In this document: in pieces, positions 7,719-17,417 of the stretch
How positions within the stretch are numbered: the stretch's first letter is position 1
Layout: each line of letters opens with the position of its first letter
From: Jeotgalibacillus campisalis
GTDB lineage: Bacteria; Bacillota; Bacilli; Bacillales; Jeotgalibacillaceae
Reading direction: 5' to 3'
Length of the DNA stretch: 64,000 bases
NCBI RefSeq assembly: GCF_000829515.1
Contig: NZ_JXRR01000010.1
Location: 62,001-126,000 of the forward strand
Translations under genes and position numbers: made by a program
The notes under the pieces: model-generated
Told to the model about the DNA's origin: nothing
The model's input: the letters and a program-made list of their open reading frames with translations, nothing else
Databases searched by the model: none

Positions 7719-8744
7719 GTGATAGATGATCGATATTCAAGACAAGAGCTTTTTGGGGCAATTGGCAAGCATGGACAGCAATTAATGAAGAAAAAACATG
7801 TCCTGCTCGTCGGTGCTGGAGCTCTTGGCACAGGAAATGCTGAGGCGCTAGTACGTGCTGGAATCGGTAAGCTGACCATTGTGGACCGTGATTATGTAGA
7901 AGTAAGCAACTTGCAGCGACAGCAATTATACAGTGAAATTGACGCTCAAAAAAAATTGCCTAAAGCAATCGCAGCTAAATACAGACTTGAGCAAATCAAT
8001 AGTGATGTGAAGATTGAATCTCATGTACTGGATGCCTCATGGACAGATTTGCTTGAATTGGCGCAACCGACGGATTTAATTATTGATGCAACTGATAATT
8101 ATGATACCAGGCTTGTTTTAAATGATGTGTCACAAAAATTGGGCATACCATGGATTTATGGAGCCTGTGTCGGAAGCTGCGGAATGACCTTTACGATTCT
8201 TCCGGGCAAGACACCCTGCTTTCAGTGTTTATGGGATAAAATGCCGTCTGCTGGCGGACAGACCTGTGACACAGTCGGGATTATAAGCGCTGCTGTTGGA
8301 ATGGTTGTCGCCCATCAAACTGCAGATGCATTGAAGATACTAGTAGAAGACCAGGATTCACTCAGCGGCAAATTGATCACATTTGATTTGTGGCAAAATA
8401 CATATGCAGCTGTTCAGGTAAAAAAATTAAAGAACAGCAGCTGTCCATCCTGTGGCACGGCTCCGTCTTACCCGTATTTATCCTCGCAAAATAGTTTAAA
8501 AACGGCTGTTTTGTGCGGCAGAAATACCATTCAAATTCGTCCTGCTGAGAGAAGAAAGATTAATCTGCCTGACCTCAATGCGGTTTTCACCACACAAGGA
8601 CTGCCTGTTCAATACAATCAATTTTTACTGAGCGTTGAAATCAGGGATAAACGGCTGGTTGTATTTGAAGATGGACGGGTGTTAATTCACGGAACTGATA
8701 ATATAACAGAAGCAAAAAAAATCTACCATAAAGTTTTCAGCTGA
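7719..8744 (+). CDS. moeB: MoeB/ThiF-type adenylyltransferase
   Basis: A 341-residue E1-like enzyme that adenylates the C-terminal Gly-Gly of MoaD (and often ThiS) so that sulfur can be attached, an early step of molybdopterin synthesis. The nucleotide motif GAGALGTG lies near residue 31, followed by DRDYVEVSNLQRQQLY, DATDNYDTR and the Zn-binding pairs CFQC and CPSC. The C-terminal 90 residues after the zinc site are degenerate and lack the rhodanese active-site cysteine loop. It starts with GTG after GGGGGGAG. It is the first gene of the cofactor block, and its substrate protein MoaD is encoded 4 kb downstream. Confidence 0.85.
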   Translation: MIDDRYSRQELFGAIGKHGQQLMKKKHVLLVGAGALGTGNAEALVRAGIGKLTIVDRDYVEVSNLQRQQLYSEIDAQKKLPKAIAAKYRLEQINSDVKIESHVLDASWTDLLELAQPTDLIIDATDNYDTRLVLNDVSQKLGIPWIYGACVGSCGMTFTILPGKTPCFQCLWDKMPSAGGQTCDTVGIISAAVGMVVAHQTADALKILVEDQDSLSGKLITFDLWQNTYAAVQVKKLKNSSCPSCGTAPSYPYLSSQNSLKTAVLCGRNTIQIRPAERRKINLPDLNAVFTTQGLPVQYNQFLLSVEIRDKRLVVFEDGRVLIHGTDNITEAKKIYHKVFS

Positions 8745-8765
8745 GTTGCATACAATTTATTTAGC

Positions 8766-8806
8766 AAAAAAATCCCCCTTTATTCCATTATAGAACCAGG
8801 GGGATA
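8766..8806 (-). terminator. Terminator of moaC
   Basis: Stem tcccccttt-type / aggggga, followed on the minus strand by a run of T (plus-strand aaaaaaa, 8766-8772). It lies between the convergent moeB and moaC genes, about 120 bases after the moaC stop. Confidence 0.65.
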
Positions 8807-8923
8807 TGCATTCTTCAGAACGTTTTGTCTTTCACTAAGCAGGGAACAACCTTGTAGAAGGAAGAAAAGCTCAATGCCATCTACTTTTGCTTTTAACTTC
8901 TAAACTAGAATAGAATACATGAA

Positions 8924-9430
8924 TCACTCAATAAATGTGGATGGAATCGTTTGACGGTGATAGTCTCCATTTTTTCCTCCCGTTTTCTCCTTTAAAAAAG
9001 TAGGACCAATCACGATTCCTTTATCGATCGCTTTACACATATCGTAGACTGTCAAGGCGCAAACAGATGCAGCAGTCAGGGCTTCCATTTCAACTCCGGT
9101 GCCTCCGGTTGTTTTCACCGTTGCAAGAATAATAAGCTCATAGTTTTCATTCTTTTCCTGCCAGCGGAAGGAAAGATCAACTCCGCTGATGGAGATGGGG
9201 TGGCACATGGGAATAAGAGCTGAAGTCTGCTTAGCTGCCATAATGCCAGCTACTTGGGAAACACTTAACACGTCCCCTTTTTTCATCGTTTGATTCGTTA
9301 TACTTTGATAGATTTCTTGATTAACCAGTACACTAGATTGAGCGGCTGCGGAGCGCGTTGTGTGTGATTTTTCAGAGATGTCCACCATTTTTGCTCTGCC
9401 CTGCTCGTTAAAATGTGTAAATTCCGACAA
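8924..9430 (-). CDS. moaC: Cyclic pyranopterin monophosphate synthase MoaC
   Basis: A 168-residue enzyme that converts the MoaA product (3',8-cH2GTP) into cyclic pyranopterin monophosphate, the second step of Mo-cofactor synthesis. Family hallmarks are [16 protein letters not shown] at the start, [15 protein letters not shown] (catalytic Lys/His region), [11 protein letters not shown] and CKAIDKG. I chose the TTG at 9430 because GAGGTG (9442-9437) ends 6 bases upstream and the product then starts [11 protein letters not shown] as in homologues; a GTG at 9439 overlaps the binding site. It is divergent from moeA, with about 95 bases between the starts. Confidence 0.9.
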   Translation of the reverse strand: MSEFTHFNEQGRAKMVDISEKSHTTRSAAAQSSVLVNQEIYQSITNQTMKKGDVLSVSQVAGIMAAKQTSALIPMCHPISISGVDLSFRWQEKNENYELIILATVKTTGGTGVEMEALTAASVCALTVYDMCKAIDKGIVIGPTFLKEKTGGKNGDYHRQTIPSTFIE

Positions 9431-9524
9431 TAAAAGCACCTCGCTTATAAGTAATACTCGTCATTGTATCATGTCAGTCTTAGTTAATCGCAGATTTTGC
9501 AGCGAAGAAGGGAGAATGCATTCT

Positions 9525-10793
9525 ATGGTTGAAAAAAGGAAGCCAATACCTGTAGGAGAAGCGGTTAGCCGTGTAATCGCCCTTGCCGGGTCAGGTAAAA
9601 AAGAAAGAGTACATATCGAACAATCATACGGAAGAACGCTTGCTGAGGATCTAAGGGCTTTGCACCCTGTTCCCCCATTTGACCGGTCTCCCTATGACGG
9701 GTTTGCAATCCGTTCAAAAGATTCGAAACATGCCTCAAAGGACCATCCAGTCACATTTACCATTACAGAAACCATTGGGGCGGGTTTTGTTGCCTCTAAA
9801 AAAGTGAACGAGTTTGAAGCGGCAAGAATTATGACTGGCGCAAAAATGCCTGAAGAATGCGATGCAGTCGTGATGCTCGAGCTGACAACTCAAACTTCCA
9901 AGAACGGACAAGAAAGCATGTCAATCAAGCGTGCATTTAAAAAGGGAGATAATATTTCCTTTACAGGAGAGGACACAAAAGAAGGCGACGTACTTGTTCA
10001 AAAAGGGACGAAAATCACACCTGGTGTTGTCGCCGTTTTAGCGACCTTCGGGTATGAGTACGTGGAAGTAGCCCGGAAGCCTCTAATCGGTATATATGCA
10101 ACCGGTTCTGAGCTGCTTGATGTAAGTGAAGAATTAGAGCCGGGTAAAATCCGCAACAGCAATGCTTATATGGCAGCTGCACAGATTACTGCTGCCGGGG
10201 GCGAGGTTAGAATGCTCGGAAAGCTCGATGATGAGTTGGAAAGCTGCTATGCATCCATTCGGGAAGCGATAAACCAAGTAGACATTCTCATTACGACAGG
10301 AGGCGTTTCTGTCGGAGATTTTGATTTTCTTCCTGCGATTTATGACAAGCTCGGAGCAGAGGTTTTATTTAACAAAATTGCAATGAGACCCGGCAGTGTC
10401 ACAACAGTGGCTCATCTCAATGGCAAACTTCTATTTGGCTTATCGGGCAATCCGTCTGCTTGTTTTGTTGGCTTCGAACTATATGTCCGGCCGGTAATCA
10501 ATCTACGCTTATTTAAGACGAAGCCGCATCTCTTAAAAGTTAAAGCCAGATTATCAAAGGACTTTCCTAAACCAAATCCGTTTACCCGCTTCGTTCGCAG
10601 CAAACTTTCTTACGAAGAAAACGGGTTGTTTGCTGCTCCAAATGGGTTTGACAAATCAAGCGCCGTCACATCGCTTGCAGGTGCCGATTGTTTCATTGTC
10701 CTGCCTGGAGGAACAAGGGGCTACGCCGAAGGAGACCGCATTGATGTACTGCTTCTTGAATCAGCTGAAGGCAGTGAGTGGCCATGGACGTAA
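9525..10793 (+). CDS. moeA: Molybdopterin molybdenumtransferase MoeA
   Basis: A 422-residue enzyme that inserts molybdate into adenylated molybdopterin. Motifs include PPFDRSPYDGFAIRS, TGAKMPEECDAVV, GDNISFTGEDTKEGD, GIYATGSELL, ITTGGVSVGDFDF and LFGLSGNPSACFVGF, all expected in MoeA. The ATG at 9525 has AAGGGAG 10 bases upstream; the ATG at 9516 is too close to that site, and the frame further upstream overlaps moaC, so I reject it. It begins an operon that runs through mobB, moaE, moaD, mobA and probably moaA. Its stop lies 13 bases inside mobB. Confidence 0.92.
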   Translation: MVEKRKPIPVGEAVSRVIALAGSGKKERVHIEQSYGRTLAEDLRALHPVPPFDRSPYDGFAIRSKDSKHASKDHPVTFTITETIGAGFVASKKVNEFEAARIMTGAKMPEECDAVVMLELTTQTSKNGQESMSIKRAFKKGDNISFTGEDTKEGDVLVQKGTKITPGVVAVLATFGYEYVEVARKPLIGIYATGSELLDVSEELEPGKIRNSNAYMAAAQITAAGGEVRMLGKLDDELESCYASIREAINQVDILITTGGVSVGDFDFLPAIYDKLGAEVLFNKIAMRPGSVTTVAHLNGKLLFGLSGNPSACFVGFELYVRPVINLRLFKTKPHLLKVKARLSKDFPKPNPFTRFVRSKLSYEENGLFAAPNGFDKSSAVTSLAGADCFIVLPGGTRGYAEGDRIDVLLLESAEGSEWPWT

Positions 10794-11296
10794 ATCTTCC
10801 CATTCTTCAACTAGCCGGCTATCAAAACAGCGGCAAAACGACTGCCGCACAAATTTTGATTAAGCGTGCTGTAAAAGAAGGCTTTCAATTAGGCTCCATT
10901 AAGCATCATGGACATGGTGGAGAGCCGGATGGAACGCGTCTTACTAAAGACAGCCATAAACATTTGCAGGCAGGTGCAGCCGTCAGTGCAGTTGAAGGTA
11001 ACGGCATGCTGCAGCTCAGCAATCAAAAAGGACATTGGACACTTGATCAGCTTATTGTTATTTACCAAGGACTAGAGGTGGATGGCATTTTAGTTGAAGG
11101 CTATAAAATGGCCCATTATTCGAAAATCGTGATGATTGGCAAACAAGAAGATACGTTGCTTTTATCTGAACTGACAAATATCGTTGCCGTTATTCGGGAT
11201 AAAACGGTGAAAATAGATGAAACATCCTTTCCGGTTTTTACAAGGGAGGAAGAAGAAAAATACAGTCGATGGTTCATCGATTTCTTAAGGGGGTAA
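10778..11296 (+). CDS. mobB: Molybdopterin-guanine dinucleotide adapter MobB
   Basis: A 172-residue P-loop GTP-binding protein that helps MobA attach GMP to Mo-molybdopterin. The Walker A reads GYQNSGKTT near residue 14, followed by GSIKHHGHGGEPDGTRLTKD, the usual MobB strand-loop with His residues, and DGILVEGYKMAHYSKI. The GTG start at 10778 overlaps the end of moeA by 16 bases and has GAAGG 7 bases upstream, suggesting translational coupling. An ATG at 10784 is an alternative start. Confidence 0.88.
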   Translation: MAMDVNLPILQLAGYQNSGKTTAAQILIKRAVKEGFQLGSIKHHGHGGEPDGTRLTKDSHKHLQAGAAVSAVEGNGMLQLSNQKGHWTLDQLIVIYQGLEVDGILVEGYKMAHYSKIVMIGKQEDTLLLSELTNIVAVIRDKTVKIDETSFPVFTREEEEKYSRWFIDFLRG

Positions 11297-11300
11297 AGTC

Positions 11301-11759
11301 ATGTACAAGATTACTTCTCAACCGATCGCAATTGAAGAAGTAACAGCTAAAGTCGTCCGCCCTGAGGCAGGTGCCATCGTTAACTTTATCGGAACCGTCC
11401 GGGAATTTACCAAAGGAAAACGAACACTGTCCCTTCAATATGAAGCGTATCCAGAGATGGCAGAAAAGCAATTGAGGAAAATTGGGGATGAAATAAAAGA
11501 AAGATGGCCGGATGCGGTGACAGCAATTACTCATCGTACAGGAAAACTGGCTATTTCAGATATTGCGGTGGTAATCGCCGTATCGACCCCGCATCGAAAA
11601 GACGCTTACCAGGCAAACGAATATGCAATCGAGCGGATCAAGCAGATCGTGCCAATATGGAAAAAGGAACAATGGGAAGATGGAGAAGAATGGATAGGGG
11701 ACCAGCTCCAAAAAACAGCTTATTCAGATGGGAAACCCGGGGAGGTGAAACCCTCATGA
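11301..11759 (+). CDS. moaE: Molybdopterin synthase catalytic subunit MoaE
   Basis: A 152-residue large subunit of molybdopterin synthase, which uses the thiocarboxylate of MoaD to convert cyclic pyranopterin monophosphate into molybdopterin. Characteristic segments are GAIVNFIGTVREFTKGK (active-site Arg), LQYEAYPEMAEKQL, HRTGKLAISDIAVVIAVSTPHR and PIWKKEQWEDGEEWIG (catalytic Lys). The ATG follows AAGGGGG, 4 bases after mobB ends. It overlaps moaD by 4 bases (ATGA), which couples translation of the two subunits. Confidence 0.92.
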   Translation: MYKITSQPIAIEEVTAKVVRPEAGAIVNFIGTVREFTKGKRTLSLQYEAYPEMAEKQLRKIGDEIKERWPDAVTAITHRTGKLAISDIAVVIAVSTPHRKDAYQANEYAIERIKQIVPIWKKEQWEDGEEWIGDQLQKTAYSDGKPGEVKPS

Positions 11760-11986
11760 TACATGTTCAATGCTTTGCTCATTTAAAAGAACAAACAGGA
11801 CAAGATACAATTACCATTGAGCAATCCTCGCTGTCGGTAGCCGATTTGCTTGCAGAGCTTTCTGCTCGTTTTTCAATTGAGACAGATTCATTAATGGTAG
11901 CCATTAACGAAGAATATGCTTCACCTGAAGACATTGTATCAGAAGGAGACCGTGTGGCATTAATTCCTCCGGTGAGCGGCGGTTAA
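11756..11986 (+). CDS. moaD: Molybdopterin synthase sulfur carrier MoaD
   Basis: A 76-residue ubiquitin-fold protein ending in the required Gly-Gly (IPPVSGG). MoeB adenylates this end and it then carries the sulfur used by MoaE. The start is the ATG of an ATGA overlap with the moaE stop, with GGGGAGG 11 bases upstream; the same frame is open much further upstream inside moaE, but only this start gives the normal MoaD length. Internal LAELSARFSIE and EGDRVALIPP fit the family. Confidence 0.92.
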   Translation: MIHVQCFAHLKEQTGQDTITIEQSSLSVADLLAELSARFSIETDSLMVAINEEYASPEDIVSEGDRVALIPPVSGG

Positions 11987-12000
11987 AGGGGGAGATAAAA

Positions 12001-12606
12001 GTGGGAGAGAAACTCGCAGGAGTCATCTTATCGGGCGGCGGATCTACCCGCTTCGGGGAGCCGAAAGCGTTCGCTAAGATGAATGGAAAAGCTTTTTATC
12101 AGCACGCAGCCGACGCGCTCTCCCCCTTTACAGAGGAGATCCTGATTGTCAGCCATCCTGATTTAAAGCAGCGGTTTGAAGGGGAAACGTCTTATCCCGT
12201 CATTCAGGATCAGGAGCCATATGCAGAAAAAGGTCCCTTATCAGGTATCTATGCTGCCATGGAGCAATGTGACGCACAATGGTACTTTATTGTCGCCTGT
12301 GATATGCCCTATTTTAATTCGGATGCTGCCGGTAAATTGCTTCATCACAGATCCAAAGAAGTTCAGGGAGTCATTCCTTCTTCAGAAGGCAGGATGCAGC
12401 CGTTAGCAGCGATCTACCATAAAGATACTCTTCCACATTTGAAAAACCAATTATCCTCGGGGAGTTTTCGGATGATGGAGTGGATTGAACGCTTTCATGT
12501 TAAGGTAGTGACAGAAGACGTTTCCGGAATCGATAAATCGGCTTTTCAAAATATCAACGATCAGAAAACATTTGTACTGCTAAAAACAATTAACGATAAG
12601 GCTTAA
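12001..12606 (+). CDS. mobA: Molybdenum cofactor guanylyltransferase MobA
   Basis: A 201-residue nucleotidyltransferase that adds GMP from GTP to Mo-molybdopterin, giving the bis-MGD form needed by the formate dehydrogenase encoded downstream. The N-terminus shows GVILSGGGSTRFGEPKA, the GTP-binding signature with an unusual third glycine/serine (GGGSTRFG), then ACDMPYF (metal-binding Asp) and MQPLAAIYHK. GTG start with GGGGGAG upstream, 14 bases after moaD. Length is normal. Confidence 0.9.
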   Translation: MGEKLAGVILSGGGSTRFGEPKAFAKMNGKAFYQHAADALSPFTEEILIVSHPDLKQRFEGETSYPVIQDQEPYAEKGPLSGIYAAMEQCDAQWYFIVACDMPYFNSDAAGKLLHHRSKEVQGVIPSSEGRMQPLAAIYHKDTLPHLKNQLSSGSFRMMEWIERFHVKVVTEDVSGIDKSAFQNINDQKTFVLLKTINDKA

Positions 12607-12674
12607 TTGATTTCGACTTAACATCATCCAGCGTTTGCAGAAAAGTTAAAAACGCTAATGAAAGGAGATAGAAT

Positions 12675-13688
12675 ATGGCCGATCCAATAAGAGATGTTTT
12701 CTCAAGACCGCTGAAAGATATCAGAATATCGGTTACAGATCAATGTAATTTCCGTTGCAGCTACTGTATGCCAGCTGAAATTTTTGGACCGGACTTTGCC
12801 TTTCTTCCTAAAGAAGCGTATTTGTCTTTTGACGAGATTCACCAGCTTGTCGGGTCAATGGCAGAGCTTGGAGTTGAAAAGGTCCGTTTAACAGGCGGAG
12901 AGCCGCTGCTTAGAAAAGACCTGCATTTGCTGATAGAAAAACTGTATGAAATTGATGGTATAAAAGATATCGCGCTGACGACTAATGCAATGATGCTTCC
13001 AAAGTATGCAGAAAAATTAAAAGCAGCCGGACTTCAGCGCGTCAATGTCAGCATGGACGCAATTGATGAGGATGTATTTAAAAAGATGAACGGAAGAAGT
13101 GTCAGCACAAAACCGGTTCTCAAAGGAATTGATGCCGCTGTTAATGCCGGACTTGAAGTGAAAATCAATATGGTTGTACAAAAGGGCGTTAATGATGATC
13201 AAATCATTCCAATGGCTTCTTATTTTAAAGAGCGGAATATTACATTGCGATTTATCGAATTTATGGACGTCGGCAGTACAAATGGCTGGAAGCTATCCTC
13301 TGTCGTTACAAAGAAAGAGATTGTCTCACTTTTAAATGAAAAATTTGAGGTATACCCTCTTGAGGAAGCCTATTATGGCGAAGTAGCAAGCCGATATCGT
13401 TATGCAGGCACTTCCTCTGAAGTGGGGGTCATTTCATCTGTTTCCGATTCTTTTTGTTCAACCTGCACCCGTGCAAGAATCTCTGCAGATGGAAGGTTCT
13501 ATACCTGTTTATTTGCAACAGAAGGTTTTGATCTGAAAACGTTTATGAGAAATGCCTCTTCTCTTGAAGAAGTCACGAAAGAAATTTCTATTCTATGGAA
13601 TAAACGGAAAGACCGATATTCAGACGAACGAACCGAAGAAACCGCTAAAAACAGAAAGAAGATCGAGATGTCCTATATCGGGGGATAG
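12675..13688 (+). CDS. moaA: GTP 3',8-cyclase MoaA (radical SAM)
   Basis: A 337-residue radical S-adenosylmethionine enzyme that starts Mo-cofactor synthesis from GTP. The N-terminal cluster ligands are Cys24, Cys28 and Cys31 (CNFRCSYC). [14 protein letters not shown] is the SAM-binding GGEP region. The C-terminal cluster ligands are in [19 protein letters not shown], and the chain ends in the conserved Gly-Gly (SYIGG). AAAGGAG precedes the ATG. It follows mobA by about 70 bases without a terminator between them and closes the operon with a terminator. Confidence 0.93.
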   Translation: MADPIRDVFSRPLKDIRISVTDQCNFRCSYCMPAEIFGPDFAFLPKEAYLSFDEIHQLVGSMAELGVEKVRLTGGEPLLRKDLHLLIEKLYEIDGIKDIALTTNAMMLPKYAEKLKAAGLQRVNVSMDAIDEDVFKKMNGRSVSTKPVLKGIDAAVNAGLEVKINMVVQKGVNDDQIIPMASYFKERNITLRFIEFMDVGSTNGWKLSSVVTKKEIVSLLNEKFEVYPLEEAYYGEVASRYRYAGTSSEVGVISSVSDSFCSTCTRARISADGRFYTCLFATEGFDLKTFMRNASSLEEVTKEISILWNKRKDRYSDERTEETAKNRKKIEMSYIGG

Positions 13689-13696
13689 CAAAAAGG

Positions 13697-13725
13697 CAGG
13701 CTGGAGTAATTCCGCCTGTTTTTTT
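13697..13725 (+). terminator. Terminator after moaA
   Basis: Stem CAGGC-GGA / TCC-GCCTG with a seven-T run. It ends the moeA-mobB-moaE-moaD-mobA-moaA unit. Confidence 0.8.
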
Positions 13726-13816
13726 GTCATTAAAGAACCGGCGCTCTGTAAATTTCACTAAAAATTAAGCCATCGTTTTTCAAAATAATCGGAACAAAAA
13801 GAAGGAGTGGAGAAAT

Positions 13817-14320
13817 ATGTTATCCGACCACAGAAAAATGTCAGCGAAACCGGCAGCCTGCAAAGTAATAACCATAAGTGATTCCCGAACAGAAGAAACG
13901 GACAAAAGCGGAAGAACAATAATGGAGTTATTAGAACAAAATGCACACAAGATTAAAGGGTATGAAATCGTGCCAGATGAAAAAATGCTAATTCAAAGGG
14001 CAGTTCAAAGCGGGATTCAGGATCCAAAAGTGGATGCAATTTTGTTGAGTGGAGGAACTGGTTTCTCTAAAAGAGATGTAACCATTGAGGCTGTTCAACC
14101 GTTATTGGAAAAAGAGGTAATAGGATTTGGAGAACTTTTTCGGTATTTAAGCTACACCGAAGATATAGGTTCGGCTGCGATTTTGTCACGGGCAATAGCC
14201 GGAACCATAAAGGAAACGGTCATCTTTGCCATGCCGGGCTCAACTGGTGCAGTGAAGCTCGCCATGAATAAAATAATTCTAAATGAATTAGGACATATTG
14301 TGACGGAGATCCAGAAATAA
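13817..14320 (+). CDS. moaB: MogA/MoaB family molybdopterin adenylyltransferase
   Basis: A 167-residue protein of the MogA/MoaB family, which adenylates molybdopterin before MoeA inserts molybdenum. Motifs are VITISDSRTEETDKSG, DAILLSGGTGFSKRDVTIEA and FAMPGSTGAVKLAM. AAGGAG lies a few bases before the ATG. It is separated from moaA by a terminator and from fdhF by about 130 bases with a promoter candidate, so it is probably its own unit. Confidence 0.9.
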   Translation: MLSDHRKMSAKPAACKVITISDSRTEETDKSGRTIMELLEQNAHKIKGYEIVPDEKMLIQRAVQSGIQDPKVDAILLSGGTGFSKRDVTIEAVQPLLEKEVIGFGELFRYLSYTEDIGSAAILSRAIAGTIKETVIFAMPGSTGAVKLAMNKIILNELGHIVTEIQK

Positions 14321-14375
14321 AAGCAGATTAAACCATCTTTTTTGTAGGATTGTGACATAATTTTGACAAGAAAAC

Positions 14376-14400
14376 GTTTCAATTTATTCCTTTAGGGTAG
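14376..14400 (+). promoter_or_regulatory. Sigma-B-like promoter before the formate dehydrogenase gene
   Basis: GTTTCA (14376-14381), 13 bases, GGGTAG (14395-14400), about 50 bases before the start. It is close to the sigma-B consensus. A TTGACA at 14363-14368 lacks a good -10 partner at 17 bases, so the sigma-A alternative is weaker. Confidence 0.45.
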
Positions 14401-14453
14401 CAAAGTAAAAAGACTGTTTATTATTACAATTAAACGATGAGGGAGAGATGATC

Positions 14454-17417
14454 GTGCCAGATCAAAAAAAGGTCATGATTAATGGAAAGAATGTTCGGGT
14501 CGGAGAATCTCAAACCGTACTCCAGGCGTTAACAGATCACTCCATTGAGGTGCCGCAGGTTTGCTATCATCCAAGTCTGGGTCCTATTGAAACATGCGAT
14601 ACCTGTATTGTGCAGGTGAACGGGGAGTTTGTCCGATCCTGTTCTACATCATTAAACGAAGGAGATGTAGTGGATACTGAACATAAGGATGTAAAAGAAG
14701 CTCAAGTGATCGGAATGGACCGCATCTTGAAAAATCATGAACTATACTGCACGGTTTGTGACTATAACAATGGAAGCTGCGAAATACATAATACAGTGAA
14801 AGATATGAAGATTAATCACCAAAGCATGCCATTTGAAGAAAAACCATTTGAAGTAGATGATTCCAATCCGTTTTACCGCTATGATCCAGATCAATGCATT
14901 CTGTGCGGACGCTGCGTGGAAGCCTGCCAGGATGTTCAGGTGACAGAAACGCTGACGATTGACTGGAATTTAAAAAAGCCCCGCGTAATTTGGGACAAGG
15001 ACTCCAAAATAAATGAATCCTCCTGTGTTTCCTGCGGACACTGCTCTACCGTTTGTCCATGTAATGCCATGATGGAAAAGGGAATGGAAGGGGAAGCCGG
15101 ATTTCTGACAGGCATCGCCAAAAAAACTCTCCGCCCAATGATCGAAATCACAAAAAATGTAGAAACAGGATACGGCTCCATTCTTGCCATTTCAGATATG
15201 GAATCTGCGATGCGGGATGAACGAATTAAAAAAACGAAAACCGTTTGTACGTATTGCGGCGTAGGCTGCAGCTTTGATGTATGGACAAAGGACCGGAAAA
15301 TTTTAAAGGTAGAACCACAGGCAGAAGCACCGGCAAATGGAATTTCTACTTGTATCAAAGGGAAATTCGGCTGGGATTTTGTTAACAGTGAAGAGCGCAT
15401 AACCAAGCCTTTAATTCGGGAAGGAGATGCATTCCGTGAAGCTGAATGGGAAGAAGCACTTCAGCTGATCACCTCTAAATTCTCTCAGGCAAAAGAAGAG
15501 CATGGCCCCGACTCTATGGCCTTTATCTCTTCCTCTAAATGTACAAATGAAGAATCATATGTGATGCAGAAGCTTGCCCGTTCGGTTATTGGAACAAATA
15601 ACATCGATAACTGCTCGCGGTACTGCCAAACACCTGCCACTATGGGACTGTTCAGAACTGTCGGCCACGGTGGAGACTCAGGATCCATCACAGATATTGA
15701 ACAAGCTGAACTTGTGCTGATCGTAGGCTCTAATACTGCTGAATCTCACCCGGTCCTGGCAACTCGTGTAAAGCGATCACATAAATTAAAAGGCCAAAAA
15801 TTATTTGTCGCAGATCTCAGAAAGCATGAGATGGCGGAGCGTGCAGATCTCTTTATCCAGCCGAAGTCCGGTACAGATATCGTTTGGCTTTCTGCAGTGA
15901 CAAAATATATTGTCGATCAGGGCTGGGCAGATAAAACCTTCCTTGAAAACCGGGTTAACGGGCTTCAGGAGTATGTTGATAGCTTAGAGAAATACACTAT
16001 GGATTATGCAGCAGATGTAACAGGCATAGAGAAAGAAACTCTAATCTTTATGGCTGAACAAATCGTAGAAGTAAAAACGGTTTCTGTTTTATGGGCCATG
16101 GGCGTCACGCAGCATCTTGGCGGAAGTGATACTAGTACGGCAATATCCAATCTTCTGCTCATTACAGGAAACTATGGAAAACCTGGTGCCGGAAGCTATC
16201 CTCTTCGCGGACATAACAATGTGCAGGGAGCAAGCGATTTTGGCAGCATGCCTGACCGTTTCCCTGGCTATGAGAAAGTCACAGATGATGCTGTTCGTGC
16301 TAAATATGAAGAAAAATGGGGAGGACCTTTACCGTCCGAACCAGGATTAAATAACCACGAGATGATTGCCGCAGTCCACTCGGGTGATTTAAAAATGATG
16401 TATTTAAAAGGGGAAGACATGGGCATGGTGGATTCAAACTTAAACTATGTTCATGAGGCCTTTGAAAAGCTTGATTTCTTTGTTGTCCAGGATATTTTCT
16501 TATCCAAAACAGCCGAATTTGCAGATGTTGTGCTGCCGGCCAGTCCAAGCTTTGAAAAAGAAGGAACCTTTACCAATACTGAAAGAAGGATTCAGCGGCT
16601 GTATCAGGTGATGAATCCATTAGGAGACTCAAAACCGGACTGGAAAATCATTCAGGAAATTGCAAACCGTCTGGGAGGAGATTGGACCTTTAATCACCCA
16701 AGCGAAATTATGGCAGAGGCAGCTTCTCTATCTCCGCTTTACGCAGGAGTAACCTATGATCGTCTTGAAGGCTACAAGAGTCTTCAATGGCCTGTAGCTG
16801 CTGATGGCACAGACTCGCCGCTCTTGTTCACAGAGGATTTCCCATTTCCGGATGGCAAAGCACGATTATTCCCTGTTGAATGGACCAAGCCGCTTGATTT
16901 CGATAAGGAATACGATATTCATGTAAACAATGGGCGTTTACTTGAGCATTTCCATGAAGGAAATATGACATACAAATCAAAAGGTATTACATCTAAAACG
17001 CCGAAAACATTTCTGGAGGTTTCACCTGAGCTGGCAAAAGAAAGAGGGCTTGAGGACGGCACGCTCGTTCGACTCACTTCCCCGTATGGCCATGTGAAAG
17101 TAGAGTGTCTGGTTACAGATCGCGTAAAAGGAAAAGAAGTCTACCTGCCTATGAATGATTCAGGAGAAGCAGCGATCAACTTCTTAACCAGCAGTCATGC
17201 CGATAAAGACACAGATACTCCGGCATATAAGGAAATCAGTGCAAAGCTTGAGATTCTCAGACCAAAAGGGGAAAGTCCTCTGCCGAGAATCAACCACCGT
17301 AACGGAAACCCTCAGCCGCAAATTGGCGTTCAGGTGGAAGAAAAATGGAAGCGTAAGGATTATATCTTCCCTGGTGATCTGGTGAAGATTAAGAAGGAGT
17401 CGAGTTACCGTGGCTAA
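14454..17417 (+). CDS. fdhF: Formate dehydrogenase catalytic subunit (YrhE type)
   Basis: A molybdoenzyme of 987 residues oxidising formate to CO2, cytosolic by lack of a Tat signal. Order of domains: N-terminal 2Fe-2S ferredoxin/NuoG-like region ([16 protein letters not shown]), a further [11 protein letters not shown] cluster site, two 4Fe-4S clusters ([11 protein letters not shown] and [11 protein letters not shown]), the CTYCGVGC cluster of the molybdopterin subunit, then the Mo/bis-MGD domains. The Mo ligand is Cys391 (NCSRYCQ, encoded TGC), not selenocysteine. GTG at 14454 sits 8 bases after GAGGGAG, so I prefer it to the ATG at 14448. It overlaps yrhD by 8 bases. Close orthologue of B. 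subtilis YrhE. Confidence 0.93.
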   Translation: MPDQKKVMINGKNVRVGESQTVLQALTDHSIEVPQVCYHPSLGPIETCDTCIVQVNGEFVRSCSTSLNEGDVVDTEHKDVKEAQVIGMDRILKNHELYCTVCDYNNGSCEIHNTVKDMKINHQSMPFEEKPFEVDDSNPFYRYDPDQCILCGRCVEACQDVQVTETLTIDWNLKKPRVIWDKDSKINESSCVSCGHCSTVCPCNAMMEKGMEGEAGFLTGIAKKTLRPMIEITKNVETGYGSILAISDMESAMRDERIKKTKTVCTYCGVGCSFDVWTKDRKILKVEPQAEAPANGISTCIKGKFGWDFVNSEERITKPLIREGDAFREAEWEEALQLITSKFSQAKEEHGPDSMAFISSSKCTNEESYVMQKLARSVIGTNNIDNCSRYCQTPATMGLFRTVGHGGDSGSITDIEQAELVLIVGSNTAESHPVLATRVKRSHKLKGQKLFVADLRKHEMAERADLFIQPKSGTDIVWLSAVTKYIVDQGWADKTFLENRVNGLQEYVDSLEKYTMDYAADVTGIEKETLIFMAEQIVEVKTVSVLWAMGVTQHLGGSDTSTAISNLLLITGNYGKPGAGSYPLRGHNNVQGASDFGSMPDRFPGYEKVTDDAVRAKYEEKWGGPLPSEPGLNNHEMIAAVHSGDLKMMYLKGEDMGMVDSNLNYVHEAFEKLDFFVVQDIFLSKTAEFADVVLPASPSFEKEGTFTNTERRIQRLYQVMNPLGDSKPDWKIIQEIANRLGGDWTFNHPSEIMAEAASLSPLYAGVTYDRLEGYKSLQWPVAADGTDSPLLFTEDFPFPDGKARLFPVEWTKPLDFDKEYDIHVNNGRLLEHFHEGNMTYKSKGITSKTPKTFLEVSPELAKERGLEDGTLVRLTSPYGHVKVECLVTDRVKGKEVYLPMNDSGEAAINFLTSSHADKDTDTPAYKEISAKLEILRPKGESPLPRINHRNGNPQPQIGVQVEEKWKRKDYIFPGDLVKIKKESSYRG

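Noticed and set aside
9360-9524. N-terminal extension of moeA into the moaC gene
   Set aside because: It would overlap moaC on the other strand and has no ribosome site; the ATG at 9525 with AAGGGAG gives the normal MoeA start.
12607-12674. Mo-cofactor riboswitch ahead of moaA
   Set aside because: The 68-base gap is too short and lacks the conserved aptamer; moaA appears to be read with the upstream genes.
15609-15632. Selenocysteine in the formate dehydrogenase active site
   Set aside because: The active-site codon is TGC (Cys), not TGA, and no selenocysteine-insertion hairpin is needed.
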